Positions 1-13,300 of a stretch of DNA of 64,000 nucleotides are shown piece after piece. Made by a program: the position numbers and the translations under genes. Origin of the DNA: Microglena sp. YARC (Eukaryota; Chlorophyta; Chlorophyceae; Chlamydomonadales; Chlamydomonadaceae); assembly GCA_022414725.1 (NCBI GenBank), contig CM039464.1, positions 15,648,368 through 15,712,367 on the forward strand. The letters are read 5' to 3'. The notes beneath the pieces are model-generated. The model worked only from the letters and a program-made list of their open reading frames with translations. It was not told the origin of the DNA and ran no database searches. How positions within the stretch are numbered: position 1 is the stretch's first letter; each line of letters starts with the position of its first letter.

Positions 1-2440
1 CCTATCCTATCCTATCCTATCCTATCCTATCCTATCCTATCCTATCCTATCCTATCCTATCCTATCCTATCCTATCCTATCCTATCCTATCCTATCCTAT
101 CCTATCCTATCCTATCCTATCCTATCCTATCCTATCCTATCCTATCCTATCCTATCCTATCCTATCCTATCCTATCCTATCCTATCCTATCCTATCCTAT
201 CCTATCCTATCCTATCCTATCCTATCCTATCCTATCCTATCCTATCCTATCCTATCCTATCCTATCCTATCCTATCCTATCCTATCCTATCCTATCCTAT
301 CCTATCCTATCCTATCCTATCCTATCCTATCCTATCCTATCCTATGCTATGCTATGCTATGCTATGCTATGCTATGCTATGCTATGCTATGCTATGCTAT
401 GCTATGCTATGCTATGCTATGCTATGCTATGCTATGCTATGCTATGCTATGCTATGCTATGCTATGCTATGCTATGCTATGCTATGCTATGCTATGCTAT
501 GCTATGCTATGCTATGCTATGCTATGCTATGCTATGCTATGCTATGCTATGCTATGCTATGCTATGCTATGCTATGCTATGCTATGCTATGCTATGCTAT
601 GCTATGCTATGCTATGCTATGCTATGCTATGCTATGCTATACTATACTATACTATACTATACTATACTATACTATACTATACTATACTATACTATACTAT
701 ACTATACTATACTATACTATACTATACTATACTATACCATACTATACCATACCATACCATACCATACCATACCATACCATACCATACCATACCATACCAT
801 ACCATACCATACCATACCATACCATACCATACCATACGATACGATACGATACGATACGATACGATACGATACTATACTATACTATACTATACTATATCAT
901 ATCATATCATATCATATCATATCATATCATATCATATCATATCATATCATATCATATCATATCATATCATATCATATCATATCATATCATATCATATCAT
1001 ATCATATCATATCATATCATATCATATCATATCATATCATATCATATCATATCATATCATATCATATCATATCATATCATATCATATCATATCATATCAT
1101 ATCATATCATATCATATCATATCATATCATATCATATCATATCATATCATATCATATCATATCATATCATATCATATCATATCATATCATATCATATCAT
1201 ATCATATCATATCATATCATATCATATCATATCATATCATATCATATCATATCATATCATATCATATCATATCATATCATATCATATCATATCATATCAT
1301 ATCATATCATATCATATCATATTCTATTCTATTATATTATATTATATTATATTATATTATATTATATTATATTATATTATATATTATATTATATTATATT
1401 ATATTATATCATATTATATCATATCATATTATATATTATATTATATTATATTATATTATATTATATTATATTATATTATATTATATTATATTATATTATA
1501 TTATATTATATTATATTATATTATATTATATTATATTATATTATATTATATATTATATTCTATTCTATTCTATTCTATTCTATTCTATTCTATTCTATTC
1601 TATTCTATTCTATTCTATTCTATTCTATTCTATTCTATTCTATTCTATTCTATTCTATTCTATTCTATTCTATTCTATTCTATTCTATTCTATTCTATTC
1701 TATTCTATTCTATTCTATTCTATTCTATTCTATTCTATCATATCATATCATATCATATCATATCATATCATATCATATCATATCATATCATATCATATCA
1801 TATCATATCATATCATATCATATCATATCATATCATATCATATCATATCATATCATATCATATCATATCATATCATATCATATCATATCATATCATATCA
1901 TATCATATCATATCATATCATATTCTATTCTATTCTATTCTATTTCTATTCTATTCTATTCTATTCTATTCTATTCTATTCTATTCTATTCTATTCTATT
2001 CTATTCTATTATATTATATTATATTATATTATATCATATTATATTCTATCATATTATATTCTATTCTATTATATTATATTATATTATATTATATTATATT
2101 ATATTATATTATATTATATTATATTATATTATATCATATTATATTTATTATATTATATTATATTATATTATATTATATTATATTATATTATATTATATTA
2201 TATTATATTATATTATATTATATTATATTATATTATATTATATTATATTATATTATATTATATTATATTATATTATATTAATTAATATTATATTATATTA
2301 TATTATATTATATTATATTATATTATATTATATTTTATTATATTTTATTATATTATATTTTATTATATTATATTTTATTATATTTTATTATATTTTATTA
2401 TATTATATTATATTTTATTTTATTATATTATTTAATCTAA
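1..2440. repeat. Pentanucleotide satellite with blockwise variant units
   Basis: Uninterrupted 5-bp repeat from the first base. The unit changes in blocks: CCTAT (1-345), GCTAT (to about 640), ACTAT, ACCAT, ACGAT, ACTAT again, ATCAT (about 895-1320), ATTAT, ATTCT (about 1555-1736), ATCAT again, ATTCT, then ATTAT to about 2440 with ATTTT variants at the end. Neighbouring blocks mostly differ by one base. Because the unit is 5 bp and few forms create stops, long open frames run through it; these are not genes. The array starts at the window edge, so its true length is unknown. Confidence 0.98.
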
Positions 2441-2786
2441 TTTAAACTTAATTGAATCATTGCTTCAGCAGTCTTCGCGTTTCGTAGCCATATTGAGATC
2501 AGCAAGGGCAACATCCCTCATTTGAAAAAATCAGACCAGAGTTACTATCATAGTAGTTTACAATTGAGTTCCAGATTGAATTGTTGGTTTTAACGAGTAA
2601 TAGTGAATTGTGAATTGAACTGTTTCTTCTAGAGCGATGTGTTGGGGGACAGACCTCTTCACTCCTAGGACACGCCTCATTTATCCATCACGCCTCCCAC
2701 AAAATATCGTTATTCAAATAAACCAAAGCAATACAGCATATAGTTCTGGTAGAATTTGCAGGTGCTGCGATATAATGGTTGACTGA
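2441..2786. other. AT-rich flank of satellite, no gene seen
   Basis: Unique-looking AT-rich sequence between the satellite and a LINE remnant. The last part (about 2745-2786) probably belongs to the same LINE in another frame: it encodes a Cys-rich string (ICRCC) just upstream of the His/Cys motif described in the next entry. Confidence 0.5.
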
Positions 2787-2975
2787 AGAAGAGTAGTCGA
2801 AGATGAAATGCATTTCATATTAGAATGTCCGTTATACGCTGAGGATAGAAAAATAATTTTTGAGAAAATGAACATTGAACCTGAATTGGTGGATACAAAA
2901 TCCAGTATGAAGCTGGTCATGAATCCTGATTCCTTTGAAGGATGGAAATACTTAATTCGATTTATAAAAAAATGA
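2787..2975 (+). pseudogene. Non-LTR retrotransposon (LINE) ORF2 C-terminal remnant
   Basis: Open frame of about 62 codons ending in TGA at 2973-2975. It reads EDEMHFILECPLY followed by a basic/aromatic tail ending WKYLIRFIKK. The pattern E-D-E-x-H-F-x-L-x-C-P-x-Y is the zinc-binding C-terminal motif common after the reverse transcriptase of many LINEs; a Cys pair lies just upstream in another frame, so the motif is broken by a frameshift or stop. No RT core is present upstream because the satellite intervenes. This is a dead 3' end of an element. Family assignment below LINE level is not possible. Confidence 0.6.
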
Positions 2976-3259
2976 GGTGATAATCGCACAATTAAATTAC
3001 CGGTATCATCTCAGCTGAGATGAAAAATTAATAATACCATATTGTAGAATTAAATTATCACTGTAGCACGAACTCAGGGCCCCTGTCGGTTAAACGATTC
3101 TTTGGGGTTCAGTTCATCGCTGCTTTTTCTTTTTCAGTCCTTCCTATACTGTTGGGCAAGTCCCTTTACTCCTTTAGCCTATTTGGCCTACCCCTGGACT
3201 GTAATATACATACCTACATCGTTCGAAGTATTCATTATTTCATTCCCATGGATTCATCA
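2976..3259. repeat. Dispersed repeat F, copy 1
   Basis: Sequence around 3000-3225 recurs in inverted orientation at about 18990-19205. Shared landmarks are a gggccc-containing segment, a stretch around 'gttcagttcatc', and a 'taggcc' segment. No coding potential is evident. Confidence 0.6.
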
Positions 3260-3890
3260 TGTACGGCTGGTCGATAACAAGGGCGTGACCGCCCTTGTGT
3301 TGGCAACGGGGATCCGCTGGGGGTATGGGGAAGCCTCGCCGAGCCCTGCTGTCACTAGGGTTGTTTTGTGTGCGGTGTGCGTAACCTTGTTGCTGCCCTC
3401 GTGAACCTTGTTGCTGCCCTCGTGGCTGTTCTTGCGGAATGTGTGTCTCGTCCGAGATCGAGGGTATAGTGTGTCTCGTATACCGTGCTTTGGCACACAG
3501 TTGCGCGCCACCTCATAAACTGGGGCTGTGCACCCTCCGGCTGTGACTAGGCAGTCTCCTTAGGGATGGCTAGACTGCCGAATCCAAACGTCGAAGTGTT
3601 CGGGGCGCAGTTTGACTTAAATCTACCTGGAAGATGAGGTGACGTGACTGAAAACACAACTTGTCTGAAATTTGCTTGCTGAGTCGGAGAATATATGACT
3701 GCATTTGCTAGTTTATTAAGCTGCCTGCCGTTTGCAAACGTCAGTTGGTGCGTTCCAAATGCAATTTGTAGGGCGACACCTTAGGTTCCCCAGCGCATCC
3801 GTTTTGCTCATCCGGTTTGTGCCTCCGGTTTGCTCGCCGGCAGTACGCCTGATGTACCGAAATCGCTACCCATGGAGGGGCAGTAACCAG
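3260..3890. repeat. Dispersed repeat C, long copy 1
   Basis: Starts with a short inverted repeat (aagggcgtgaccgcccttg) and a ggggatccgctgggg core, then continues about 600 bp to a ggaggggcagtaa end. A second long copy in direct orientation lies at about 16991-17560; shorter copies are at 15365-15560 (inverted) and 16518-16679. The two long copies bracket the HSP90 gene. No protein-coding frame is supported. Confidence 0.8.
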
Positions 3891-4090
3891 TGTGATAGAT
3901 ACCGGTATTTCGAGTCAGGTTTCGAGTTGTACTAAAGCAGCATTTAGGGAAGGGAGTCCACTAGCAGCCATTGGAGGCCGGATGCCAATGGAGGCTCCTC
4001 GACCACAACCACAAATTGCGCACACCGTGACAGGTCACCAAGCCAGTCACCAACCGCAACCTAATTGTTCGGAATCAACCGATTCCAACC
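3891..4090. other. HSP90 upstream flank
   Basis: Unique sequence between repeat C and the promoter-proximal HSE-like cluster. No gene seen. Confidence 0.5.
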
Positions 4091-4140
4091 GAATCTGAAC
4101 CTTCTAGGCGCTTCTAGGGCTTCTAGGAAGATATTTATTG
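4091..4140 (+). promoter_or_regulatory. Heat-shock-element-like cluster of HSP90
   Basis: GAA and TTC modules are packed together: a perfect nGAAnnTTCn at 4096-4105, then TTC at 4112-4114 and 4121-4123 followed by GAA at 4127-4129. Spacing of 9-10 bp is compatible with a gapped heat shock element bound by HSF trimers. An AT-rich 'atatttat' follows at about 4131-4138 and the start codon is about 255 bp downstream. Calling it an HSE rests on the known HSE consensus plus the nature of the downstream gene. Confidence 0.5.
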
Positions 4141-4391
4141 CTGGGTGCTCTGAGTGTCATAGCGTCTTTTTCTTTAAAAAGTCATTGACCTCCGAGGCTA
4201 GGAAAGCAGCGCGCATATCTACTCACCTAGATCATCTCACGCGGTGGGTATCTCGGCCGTTTTGGAAGTTTGCCCAGATCCAATTGCCCGATATTTTGAT
4301 TCTCACAATTTGGCTTAGTGCTTCGGACAACTTTTTTCACCACAACGCGTCCTTCTTGCGAGTGCAGGATCCATAACGTAAACCTCTCAGA

Positions 4392-7300
4392 ATGTCTACC
4401 GAAGCCCCCCACCCTGAAGCCCCCGTCTCCGTAGCCCCCGCCCCCGAAGGCGAGGTTTTTGCCTTCCAGGTAATTCCCCCCGTTTGAACTCTACGTCGGT
4501 TTGCAGTTCCAGCGCCCCACCATGTGGGTTGTGCAACGCACTAGCCGCAGGGTATCGGCTATAGCAGACCGATCGAGGATGGTTGCTTTCTGCGATTTTC
4601 TGTTGCGATTAGGACGGTGAATGGGACTCCGGATTTATACACGTCCTGCCTGCAAAGCATGCATGCCAGTCCATTGCCTTTATTCCGAATGAGCTCTCTA
4701 GATTATTGCCTCTTTTAATTCGATTGAACTCCTATTTTTCCTGCGCAGGCCGAGATCAACCAGCTGCTGTCTCTAATCATTAACACCTTCTACAGGTACG
4801 CGAGCTTCTCGACCCACCCTGGTCGTTTTCCTCTCCTCTTGTCCTGTTGTCTCTTTCCTCCCAACGTACATGGCCCCTGTTCGTTGTTCCTCTCCTCTTG
4901 GCCTGTTGTCTCTTTCCTCCCAACGTACATGGCCTCCATAAACACCTCACCTGTGCTTATGATCTGCCCACCACTCACTGGCGTGAGGGGAAATGACAAG
5001 TGGTGACCATCGATTAGTAATCGACCGAGCCTTCGGGCCGGTTACTTATGCTTCGCGCTACTAGAGAATTGAAAACTTACCACGCAATTTGGGTTAGCAT
5101 GGGCGTGCATGACATTCCCGCGGAGTCCCGTTCTGGATCTGGAGCCCTTGCTCGATCTGGCCATGTCCAAGATAGTCGATGATTCGGGAAGCTTCTGTAG
5201 CAGAAATCGAACATTCATTACCTGAAGCCTGCCCCTCGTTTCCCGTCTTCAAGCAGCCTTGAGATTATGACGGTCTAACAAATGTGCACCTTTTCGCTCC
5301 CCGCAGCAACAAGGAGATATTCTTGCGTGAGCTGATCTCCAACGCCAGTGATGCCATCGACAAGGTTAGGTAAGCTCTTCTCAAAGGACATGGGATGATC
5401 AGCAAGTAAACTCAACCAGTATGCTGAAGGTCCATGAGGGTTTTCCATGTTCTTTCATCTTACCTCTTCATGCAGTACCCCATGCTCATGCCCCACCTGC
5501 TGCCCCATCTGGATTGTCTTGACAGAGCAATTTCTTCTGTGCTCAGTTGAGCCAGACACTACCAGCCAGATAAAATACCCTTCAGCCAAGCTCTAGAAAA
5601 TGGTGTGGTCTTCCTGAGCTACATAGGCCTCTCACCCCCACCCCCAACCTGATTGCTAGCTGCCTGCTTGTCCAGAGAATGATGTGGTCCTTTGCCGTAT
5701 GGGCTGATCAATTATGTATACTTTATACTGCTTTAGATGATGTATTATATGTATGACACATTATGTATAATTTAGATTACCTATAATTCCCCCACGCCCA
5801 CCCTCCCATCTCTTTCTTCCCTTAGGTTCCAGAGCCTGACTGACATGTCTGCCCTCGATTCCCAGCCTGAGCTCTTTATCCACTGTGTAAGTACAAAGAG
5901 CCATGTAACCAGTCCAACTTACCCCTTTTCTTACCTGTTTCTAGCCAGCTGATTTTATCTGAAGGATTATCCATTTGGGTCAGGCCAAGATTCTGACTGT
6001 TTGCAGTTACACAAAAAATTATATGTTCATTCTTACATTTTCTTTGGTACATGTTATTGTTGCTGAAAACAGCGAGCAGCCAAATGGCTGGCTGGAGTCA
6101 TTTAACCAAGTTCAAGTTTTGTGAAGCTGGAATAGGCTAACTGGGACATTTGTAGCGACTTGTGAATTATTGTCTTGTGTTGTGTCCATGCATGGGTAGT
6201 GCCATGAGAAGTTAAGAATCCTGATGAAAAGGGTGTTTCTTCAGCCTGAGGGTGGTTTCTTAGCCGGCTTAATGTGGGGTAACCAGGAGATGTCAGGACG
6301 ATGTAGAATAGCGGTGTTCAGAAAATTGTCAGCTGGACATCTAGAATAAGTTGGGTTTTGCAACCTCAGCGTACTGAGAACTGCAGCCCATCTGTCTTAC
6401 TGTTACAGCCATTCCGCAGATCATATGGGAATCTATTTTTCGAAAGAGATCGTAGGTAGTACCTCAGATTTTGTCTGCAAGTTTGTGAATTCTGGGAAAA
6501 CTATCGAAAATTGGGCCCGGGAAGGTTTAAAGTTTGACCTACAACCTCGATTCCCAGTTTTTCCGCTGAACGGCTGTAATAGCAATACAGATGGGCTGCA
6601 GTGCAGTGCTCGGTAGGTAGAGGTTACAAAATTCAGCTTCAAATTTTCTAGATGTCCAACTGTCCAACTTCTTTACACACAAAAACAGGAAATTAGTAAC
6701 CACTCGTTCAGCAGTGAATGGCTGCAACAGAAAGTTGACTGTGTATGTCCGTAGATGAGACATGGACCACCGGATGGGGATACTCACCCTGGGGCTGGCC
6801 TACCCAAATGTCCAGTGTTGTTTGTGTGTGTGTGTGTGTTAGTGTGTGTGTGTTAGTGTGTGTGTGTGGGGGGGGGGGGGTGGGGGGGGGGGGGGGGCTA
6901 CCCAAATGTCCGCAGGTGTGTACACATGATAACTGCCTGTGGACCAGGGACGGTGCGTGAATATGTGAGTTTGTGTTTGTGTGTGTGTGTGGGGGGGGGT
7001 GGGTGGGTGGGTGGAGTGTGTGTGGGGGGTGGGGGGGTGGGAGGGGGGGGGACTTGATAAATGTGCCTATAGACTCAGGTGTGTGTGAGTGTTTGTGAAA
7101 CATATTTTGACCTTGGTAAGGTGGGCACAATATTGATCATGTGTTCAGCTGACTGGTTCCAGGCGCCTGACAAGACCAACAACACCTTGACCCTGACCGA
7201 CTCCGGTGTCGGCATGACCAAGGCCGATCTCATCAACAACTTGGGTACCATCGCCCGCTCCGGAACCAAGGCATTCATGGAGGCCGTGACAGCTGGTGCT

Positions 7301-10300
7301 GACATTGCCATGATTTGACAGTTCGGTGTTGGTTTCTACTCTGCTTACCTGGTTGCTGGTGAGTTGATATGCTTATTTCACAAGTTACCAACCCTTTAAA
7401 TACTATCTCCGCCTATTTAAAATTAGTGGGGGGTGGCGACATGTAGCACAAGTGCTACAGTATGTACCTTAATTAATACCTTGAATGTGGTGAAGGCTAC
7501 CTCAAGGGTTGTTCTGGCTATTAGAACGTGACGGCAAGTAAGAATTCATAGGAGATATCTCCCATGGGGGTGTGCAGGTTCAGCTTGTGGCACAGTACGT
7601 GGGTTAGCTGCTTTATTGAACTTTCATGTCCACCCTATCCTTGCCTTACTCACCTCACTTGTCTTCTCCCCCTCCATGCCCCAGACCGTGACCCTCTCTT
7701 GTCCCCCTCCGTGCTTCAAACCTTGTCACCGTTGTCAACAAGCACAATGATGATGAGCAATACATCTGCCTGCCATCTTGCCTTACTCACCTCTCTTGTC
7801 TTCTCCCCCTCCATGCCCCAGACTGTGACCCTCTCTTGTCCCCCTCCGTGCTTCAAACCTTGTCACCGTTATCACCAAGCACAATGATGATGAGCAATAT
7901 ATCTGCCTGCCATCTTGCCTTACTCACCTCTCTTGTCCCCCTCCGTGCTTCAGACCGTGTCACTGTTGTCACCAAGCACAATGACGATGAGCAATACATC
8001 TGGGAGTCCCAGGCTGGAGGCTCCTTCACAGTCCGCAGGGACACAGAGGGCGAGCCCCTCGGCCGCGGCACCAAGATCATCTTACACCTGAAGGTGGGTC
8101 AGTCGCCTGTTATTTTTGCAAAATAATAAAAATCAAAATGTATGTATATTTCAACCAACCCTAACCTTATATATATGTGTATAGCTTCATTGTATGTATA
8201 TATGTATTCAAAATGTATACATATGTTGTTTTGGCGGAGCCCCCTGTTCAAGGGGGCAGGAGCCCCCATGGTTACCCATTTGTCTGTATTTCCGACCGCC
8301 CCCCAGAGACACGTCAGCCAACGGTCTCGTAACTAACTCGCTTCCGTTGCCACCTGTCGCTCCGTCGCGAACACTTGCCGCCATTATTTAGCGTTGCAAG
8401 CGACGCTGCATAGAACTTGTTTATATCTATCTACATATATATTCAGGTTTTCTGAAGTGCCTGTCTTTTCATCTGTCTTGCACACTGCTTTCTGCTCTGC
8501 TTGTCCTACTACAACTGCTATGTGAACTGCCTGGATCGTTCACTGCACTTAAAACTGTTTAGCAAACTGGCCTGGTTTCTTAGCTGCCATCTGGTTTCTT
8601 AGCTTCCATCTGGTTCCTTAGCTACCATCTGGTTCCTTAGCTACCATCTGGTATTTTATCTACCATCTGGTTCCTTAGCTACCATCTGGTTCCTTAGCTA
8701 CCATCTGGTGTTTTATCTACCATCTGGTTCCTTATTTACCATCTGGTTTCTTAGCTACTATCTGGTTCCTTAGCTACCATCTGGTTCCTTGGCTACCATC
8801 TGGTTCCTTAGCTACCATTCAACCTGTGCTAGCCTTAGCTACCATTGGTTCCTTAGCTACCATTCAACCTGTGCTAGCCTTAGCTACCATCTGGTTCCTT
8901 AGCTACCATTCAACCTGTGCTAGCCTTAGCTACCATCTGGTTCCTTAGCTACCATTCAACCTGTGCTAGCCTTAGCTACCATTGGTTCCTTAGCTACCAT
9001 TCAACCTGTGCTAGCCTTAGCTACCATCTGGTTCCTTAGCTACCATTCAACCTGTACTAGCCTTAGCTACCATCTGGTTCCTAAGCTACCATTCAACCTG
9101 TGCTAGCCTTAGCTACCATCTGGTTCCTTAGCTACCATTCAACCTGTGCTAGCCTTAGCTACCATCTGGTTCCTTAGCTACCATTCAACCTGTGCTAGCC
9201 TTAGCTACCATCTGGTTCCTTAGCTACCATTCAACCTGTGCTAGCCTTAGCTACCATCTGGTTCCTTAGCTACCATTCAACCTGTGCTAGCCTTAGCTAC
9301 CATCTGGTTCCTTAGCTACCATTCAACCTGTGCTAGCCTTAGCTACCATCTGGTTCCTTAGCTACCATTCAACCTGTGCTAGCCTTAGCTACCATCTGGT
9401 TCCTTAGCTACCATTCAACCTGTGCTAGCCTTAGCCTCCACCTGGAAAAGTGTTGGCCGCCTGCTTGCTAAACTGCTTTCTGAATTGGACTGTTCTCTGC
9501 TGTCCTGTAGACCTTCCTTTCGATCGTGCTAAATAGAGCATCCCTCACCTACGTCCTCTCCAATATGCTGCCCCCCTCCACTAAACTATCCCAACACTCC
9601 CACTTAACTATCCCTCACATATTAAACTATCCCCCCCACCACACACACACACACACTATACTATCCCTCGCATACTACACTGCTCCCCCCCCCCCCCCCC
9701 CCATTATACTATCCCGCACATACACCACCTCCATTATACTTTCTCCCTCTACTATTCTATCCCTCACAGACGCCCACACACTATCCCTCACAAATGCCCC
9801 CTACATTTTTCACCCCCAGGAGTATCAGATGGAGTACCTTGAGGAGCGCCGCATCAAGGACCTGGTCAAGAAGCGCACACTATCCCACACATACACACGC
9901 ACTATCCCTCACATATGCCCCCTCCATTTTTCACCCCCAGGAGGATCAGATGGAGTACCTTGAGGAGCGCCGCATCAAGGACCTGGTCAAAAAGCACTCT
10001 GAGTTCATCTCTTACCCCATCAGCCTGTGGACTGAGAAGACCGTCGAGAAGACTGTCGAGGACGATGAGGAGGAGGAGGAGGAGAAGAAGAAGGAGGGCG
10101 AGGAGGAGGAGGAGGAGGGCAAGGTCGAGGAGGTGAAGGAGGAGAAGGAGAAGAAGACTAAAACTGTTAAGGAGGTGCAACATGAGTGGGACCTGCTCAA
10201 CAAGCAGAAGCCCATCTGGTGAGTTGACAAAATATAAAGTAACGTTTTTTCTAATTAAATCACAGATTTCGCTATAATGTTAATGAATGGATTGCTTAAA

Positions 10301-13300
10301 CATAAGTCATCCAGCTAGTGGGACCTGCTCAACAAGCAGAAGCCCATCTGGTGAGTTGACATAATTGAAAGTAATGAAAGGATGTTGATTTTGTTTATTT
10401 TTATCACCGTTTAAATCATAGCTTTTGCCAGTAAGATAAAAATAGAGTGCTGAAACATTAATTATCAAAAGAGTGGGACCTGCTCTGTAAGCAGAAGCCC
10501 ATCTGGTGAGTTGACATGTTTTTGCACAACAAAATTGATGAAAGGTTGTTTATTTTTGAGTTTTGTATCTGTATTATCATTTAAATCACAGATTTCGCTA
10601 GGAATGATTTAAAAACCAGAGTGCCAAAATACAAATTGTCCAACTGCCAGTAGTGGGACCTGCTCGACAAGCAGAAGCCCATCTGATGAGTTAGTCTGGC
10701 TGAGTGGCCCTGGGTGGGTTGGACGAACGCCTACCATCATGTGGGAGCCGTTCGTCCAACCCACCCTGGGCCACTCAGTGTGTGGGGTTGCAGGTTCTCG
10801 TGGTCACTGCAGCCCTGGGACCTGCTAAAAAATAGAATCCCACCTGATACTTTGCCTGGCTCAGCGACTCCCACTGGGTCGAGGTAAAACCATGCCCTCA
10901 CGAACAACCTAGGGCTTTTTTTTCCCAGGCACAGCGTTAATTACAGCTTTGTACACCTTTGTGGCATTTTATAGCTTTGTAGGGCCATTCGGGTCGAAAG
11001 CAAAAGCAACCTTGTTGAATACATTTTTATAGCGATAATTTTGCCAAAACGGGGTCAATACTAGTGATCGCTATGTATAACGGGGTGGGGGGGGGGACCT
11101 GTTACAACCACTAGCACCTTCTCCCATGCACCACTGTCATCAAGCAAATAATTCTTTATTTATTAATTTCTTTTTCTTGTAAGAATAATCTGAAGCAGTT
11201 CGCATATGGATTAACTAGCTCTTTTTTAAGTGCACAGACGAAGGTTTAGGTATCAACCCTAAACCCCTGCAATGCCTCAACTAACTCACCATCTCAATTC
11301 ACCAACTTACTCAATTCACCAACTAACTCAATTCACCAACTAACTCAATTCACCAACTAACTCAATTCACCAACTAACTCAATTCACCAACTAACTCAAT
11401 TCACCAACTGACTCAATTCACCAACTAAATCACCAACTAACTCAATTCACCAACTAACTCACCAGCTCAATTCACCAACTCAATTTACCAACTCAATTCA
11501 CCAACTAACTAACTAACTAACTCACTAACTCACCAACTCAATTCACCAACTAAATCACTAACTCAATCCACCAACTCACTAACTTACCAACTCAATCCAC
11601 CAACTCAATTCACCAACTAACTCACTAACTCAATCCACCAACTCACTAACTTACCAACTCAATCCACCAACTCAATTCACCAACTAACTCACTAACTCAA
11701 TCCACCAACTCAATTCACCAACTAACTCACTAACTCAATCCACCAACTCAATCCACCTACTAACTCACTAACTCAATCCACCAACTCACTAACTCAATCC
11801 ACCAACTCACTAACTCACCAACTCACCAACTAAATTCACCAACTTACTAACTCACTAACTCACCAACTAACTTCACCAACTGACTAACTAACTCACCAAC
11901 TCAATTCACCAACTAGCTCATTAACTCACCAACTAAATTTACTAACTAAGTCACAAACTCATTCACCAACTAACTCACAGACTCATTCACCAACTAACTC
12001 ACAAACTCATTCACCAACTAACTCACAAACTCATTTCACCAACGAAGTCACAAACTCATTCACCAACTAACTCACAAACGCATTCACAAACTAACTCACA
12101 AACTCATTCACTAACTAACTCACTCACCAACTCAATTTTCAGGATGCGCAACCCCGATGATGTCTCATCGGAGGAGTACGCTGCATCCTACAAGTCCAAC
12201 ACTAATGACTGGGAGGACCACCTCCTGAAGCACCTCTCTGTAGAGGAACACCTAGACCAACTCACCAACTCACCAACTCCATTCGCCAACTAACTCACTA
12301 ACTCACCACTCAATTTCCAGGATGCGCAACCCCGATGATGTCTCTGCCGAGGAGTACGCTGCCTTCTACAAGTCCATCACTAACGACTGGGAGGACCACC
12401 TCTCTGTGAAGCACTTCTCCGTAGAGGGACAGCTAGAGTTCGAGTCCATCCTCTATATCCCCAAGCGCGCCCCCTTCGACATGTTTGACTCCTCCAAAAA
12501 GCTAAACAACATCAAGCTATATGTGCGCCGTGTCTTCATCATGGATAACTGCGAGGTGGGTTTAAGGCTTTATATGTATATATATGGGTGGTCGTGGTGT
12601 GTGGTGGTGGTGTATGTGTGTGTGTGTTGGTTTGTGGTGGTGGTGTGTGTTTTGATTTGTGGTGGTGGTTTGACAAATGACATGTTAGACTCCTCCAAAA
12701 AGTTGAACACCATCAAGCTGTACGTGCGCCGTGTATTCATCATGGATAACTGCGAGGTGAGTCTAAGGCTTGATTGGTATGTGGTGGTGTGTGGTGGTGA
12801 TTGAGTGAGTGAGCTTGTTAGTGCTGATGGGGCTTGTGCAAATGGGGCTAGACGGGTGAAGCTGGAGTGAGCCATGAGTCAGCCAGAAAAATGACGTATG
12901 CTGTGCACAGGTCTGAGTGGTGCTGGTGGTGGAATGAGGGTGATGTAGAGGGGTGGGGGCATGGGCAGGGCTCTCAGTGTTGTTGTGGTTGTTCTGGAAT
13001 GGGGTTAAGGAGGGAGTGGGAGCGTTCTTAGGGCTCTGGGTGGTAGCGGTGGTGGTGGTGGTGGTGGTGGTGGATTAGGGGAAAGGAAGAAGCACTCTTG
13101 TTTATGGCACTTAATGAACACTGTGTATTGGTACTGGTCTGATACTTCTGAGTGAGGAAGATGGTTATGCACGCAAGGTCTGTGTGTGTGGTGTGTGGTG
13201 GTGGTGGTGGTGGTGGTGTGTGTGTGTGTGTGGTGGGGGGGGGGGGGGGGGAGTGTTAGCCAACCAGTCCACTGCAACTACCAGTCATAGCATCTGACCT

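Noticed and set aside
344..2445. Open frames of 640-700 codons in three frames
   Set aside because: Pentanucleotide satellite; each frame is a trivial repeat (LCYAM, ISYHI, ILYYI).
7316..7318. Selenocysteine or reassigned UGA codon
   Set aside because: HSP90 has Gly here, other genes in the window end normally with TAA or TAG, and no SECIS-like context was evident; an error or null mutation is simpler.
8816..9437. CRISPR-like regular array
   Set aside because: No unique spacers; the whole 46-bp unit repeats, so it is a minisatellite in an HSP90 intron of a eukaryote.
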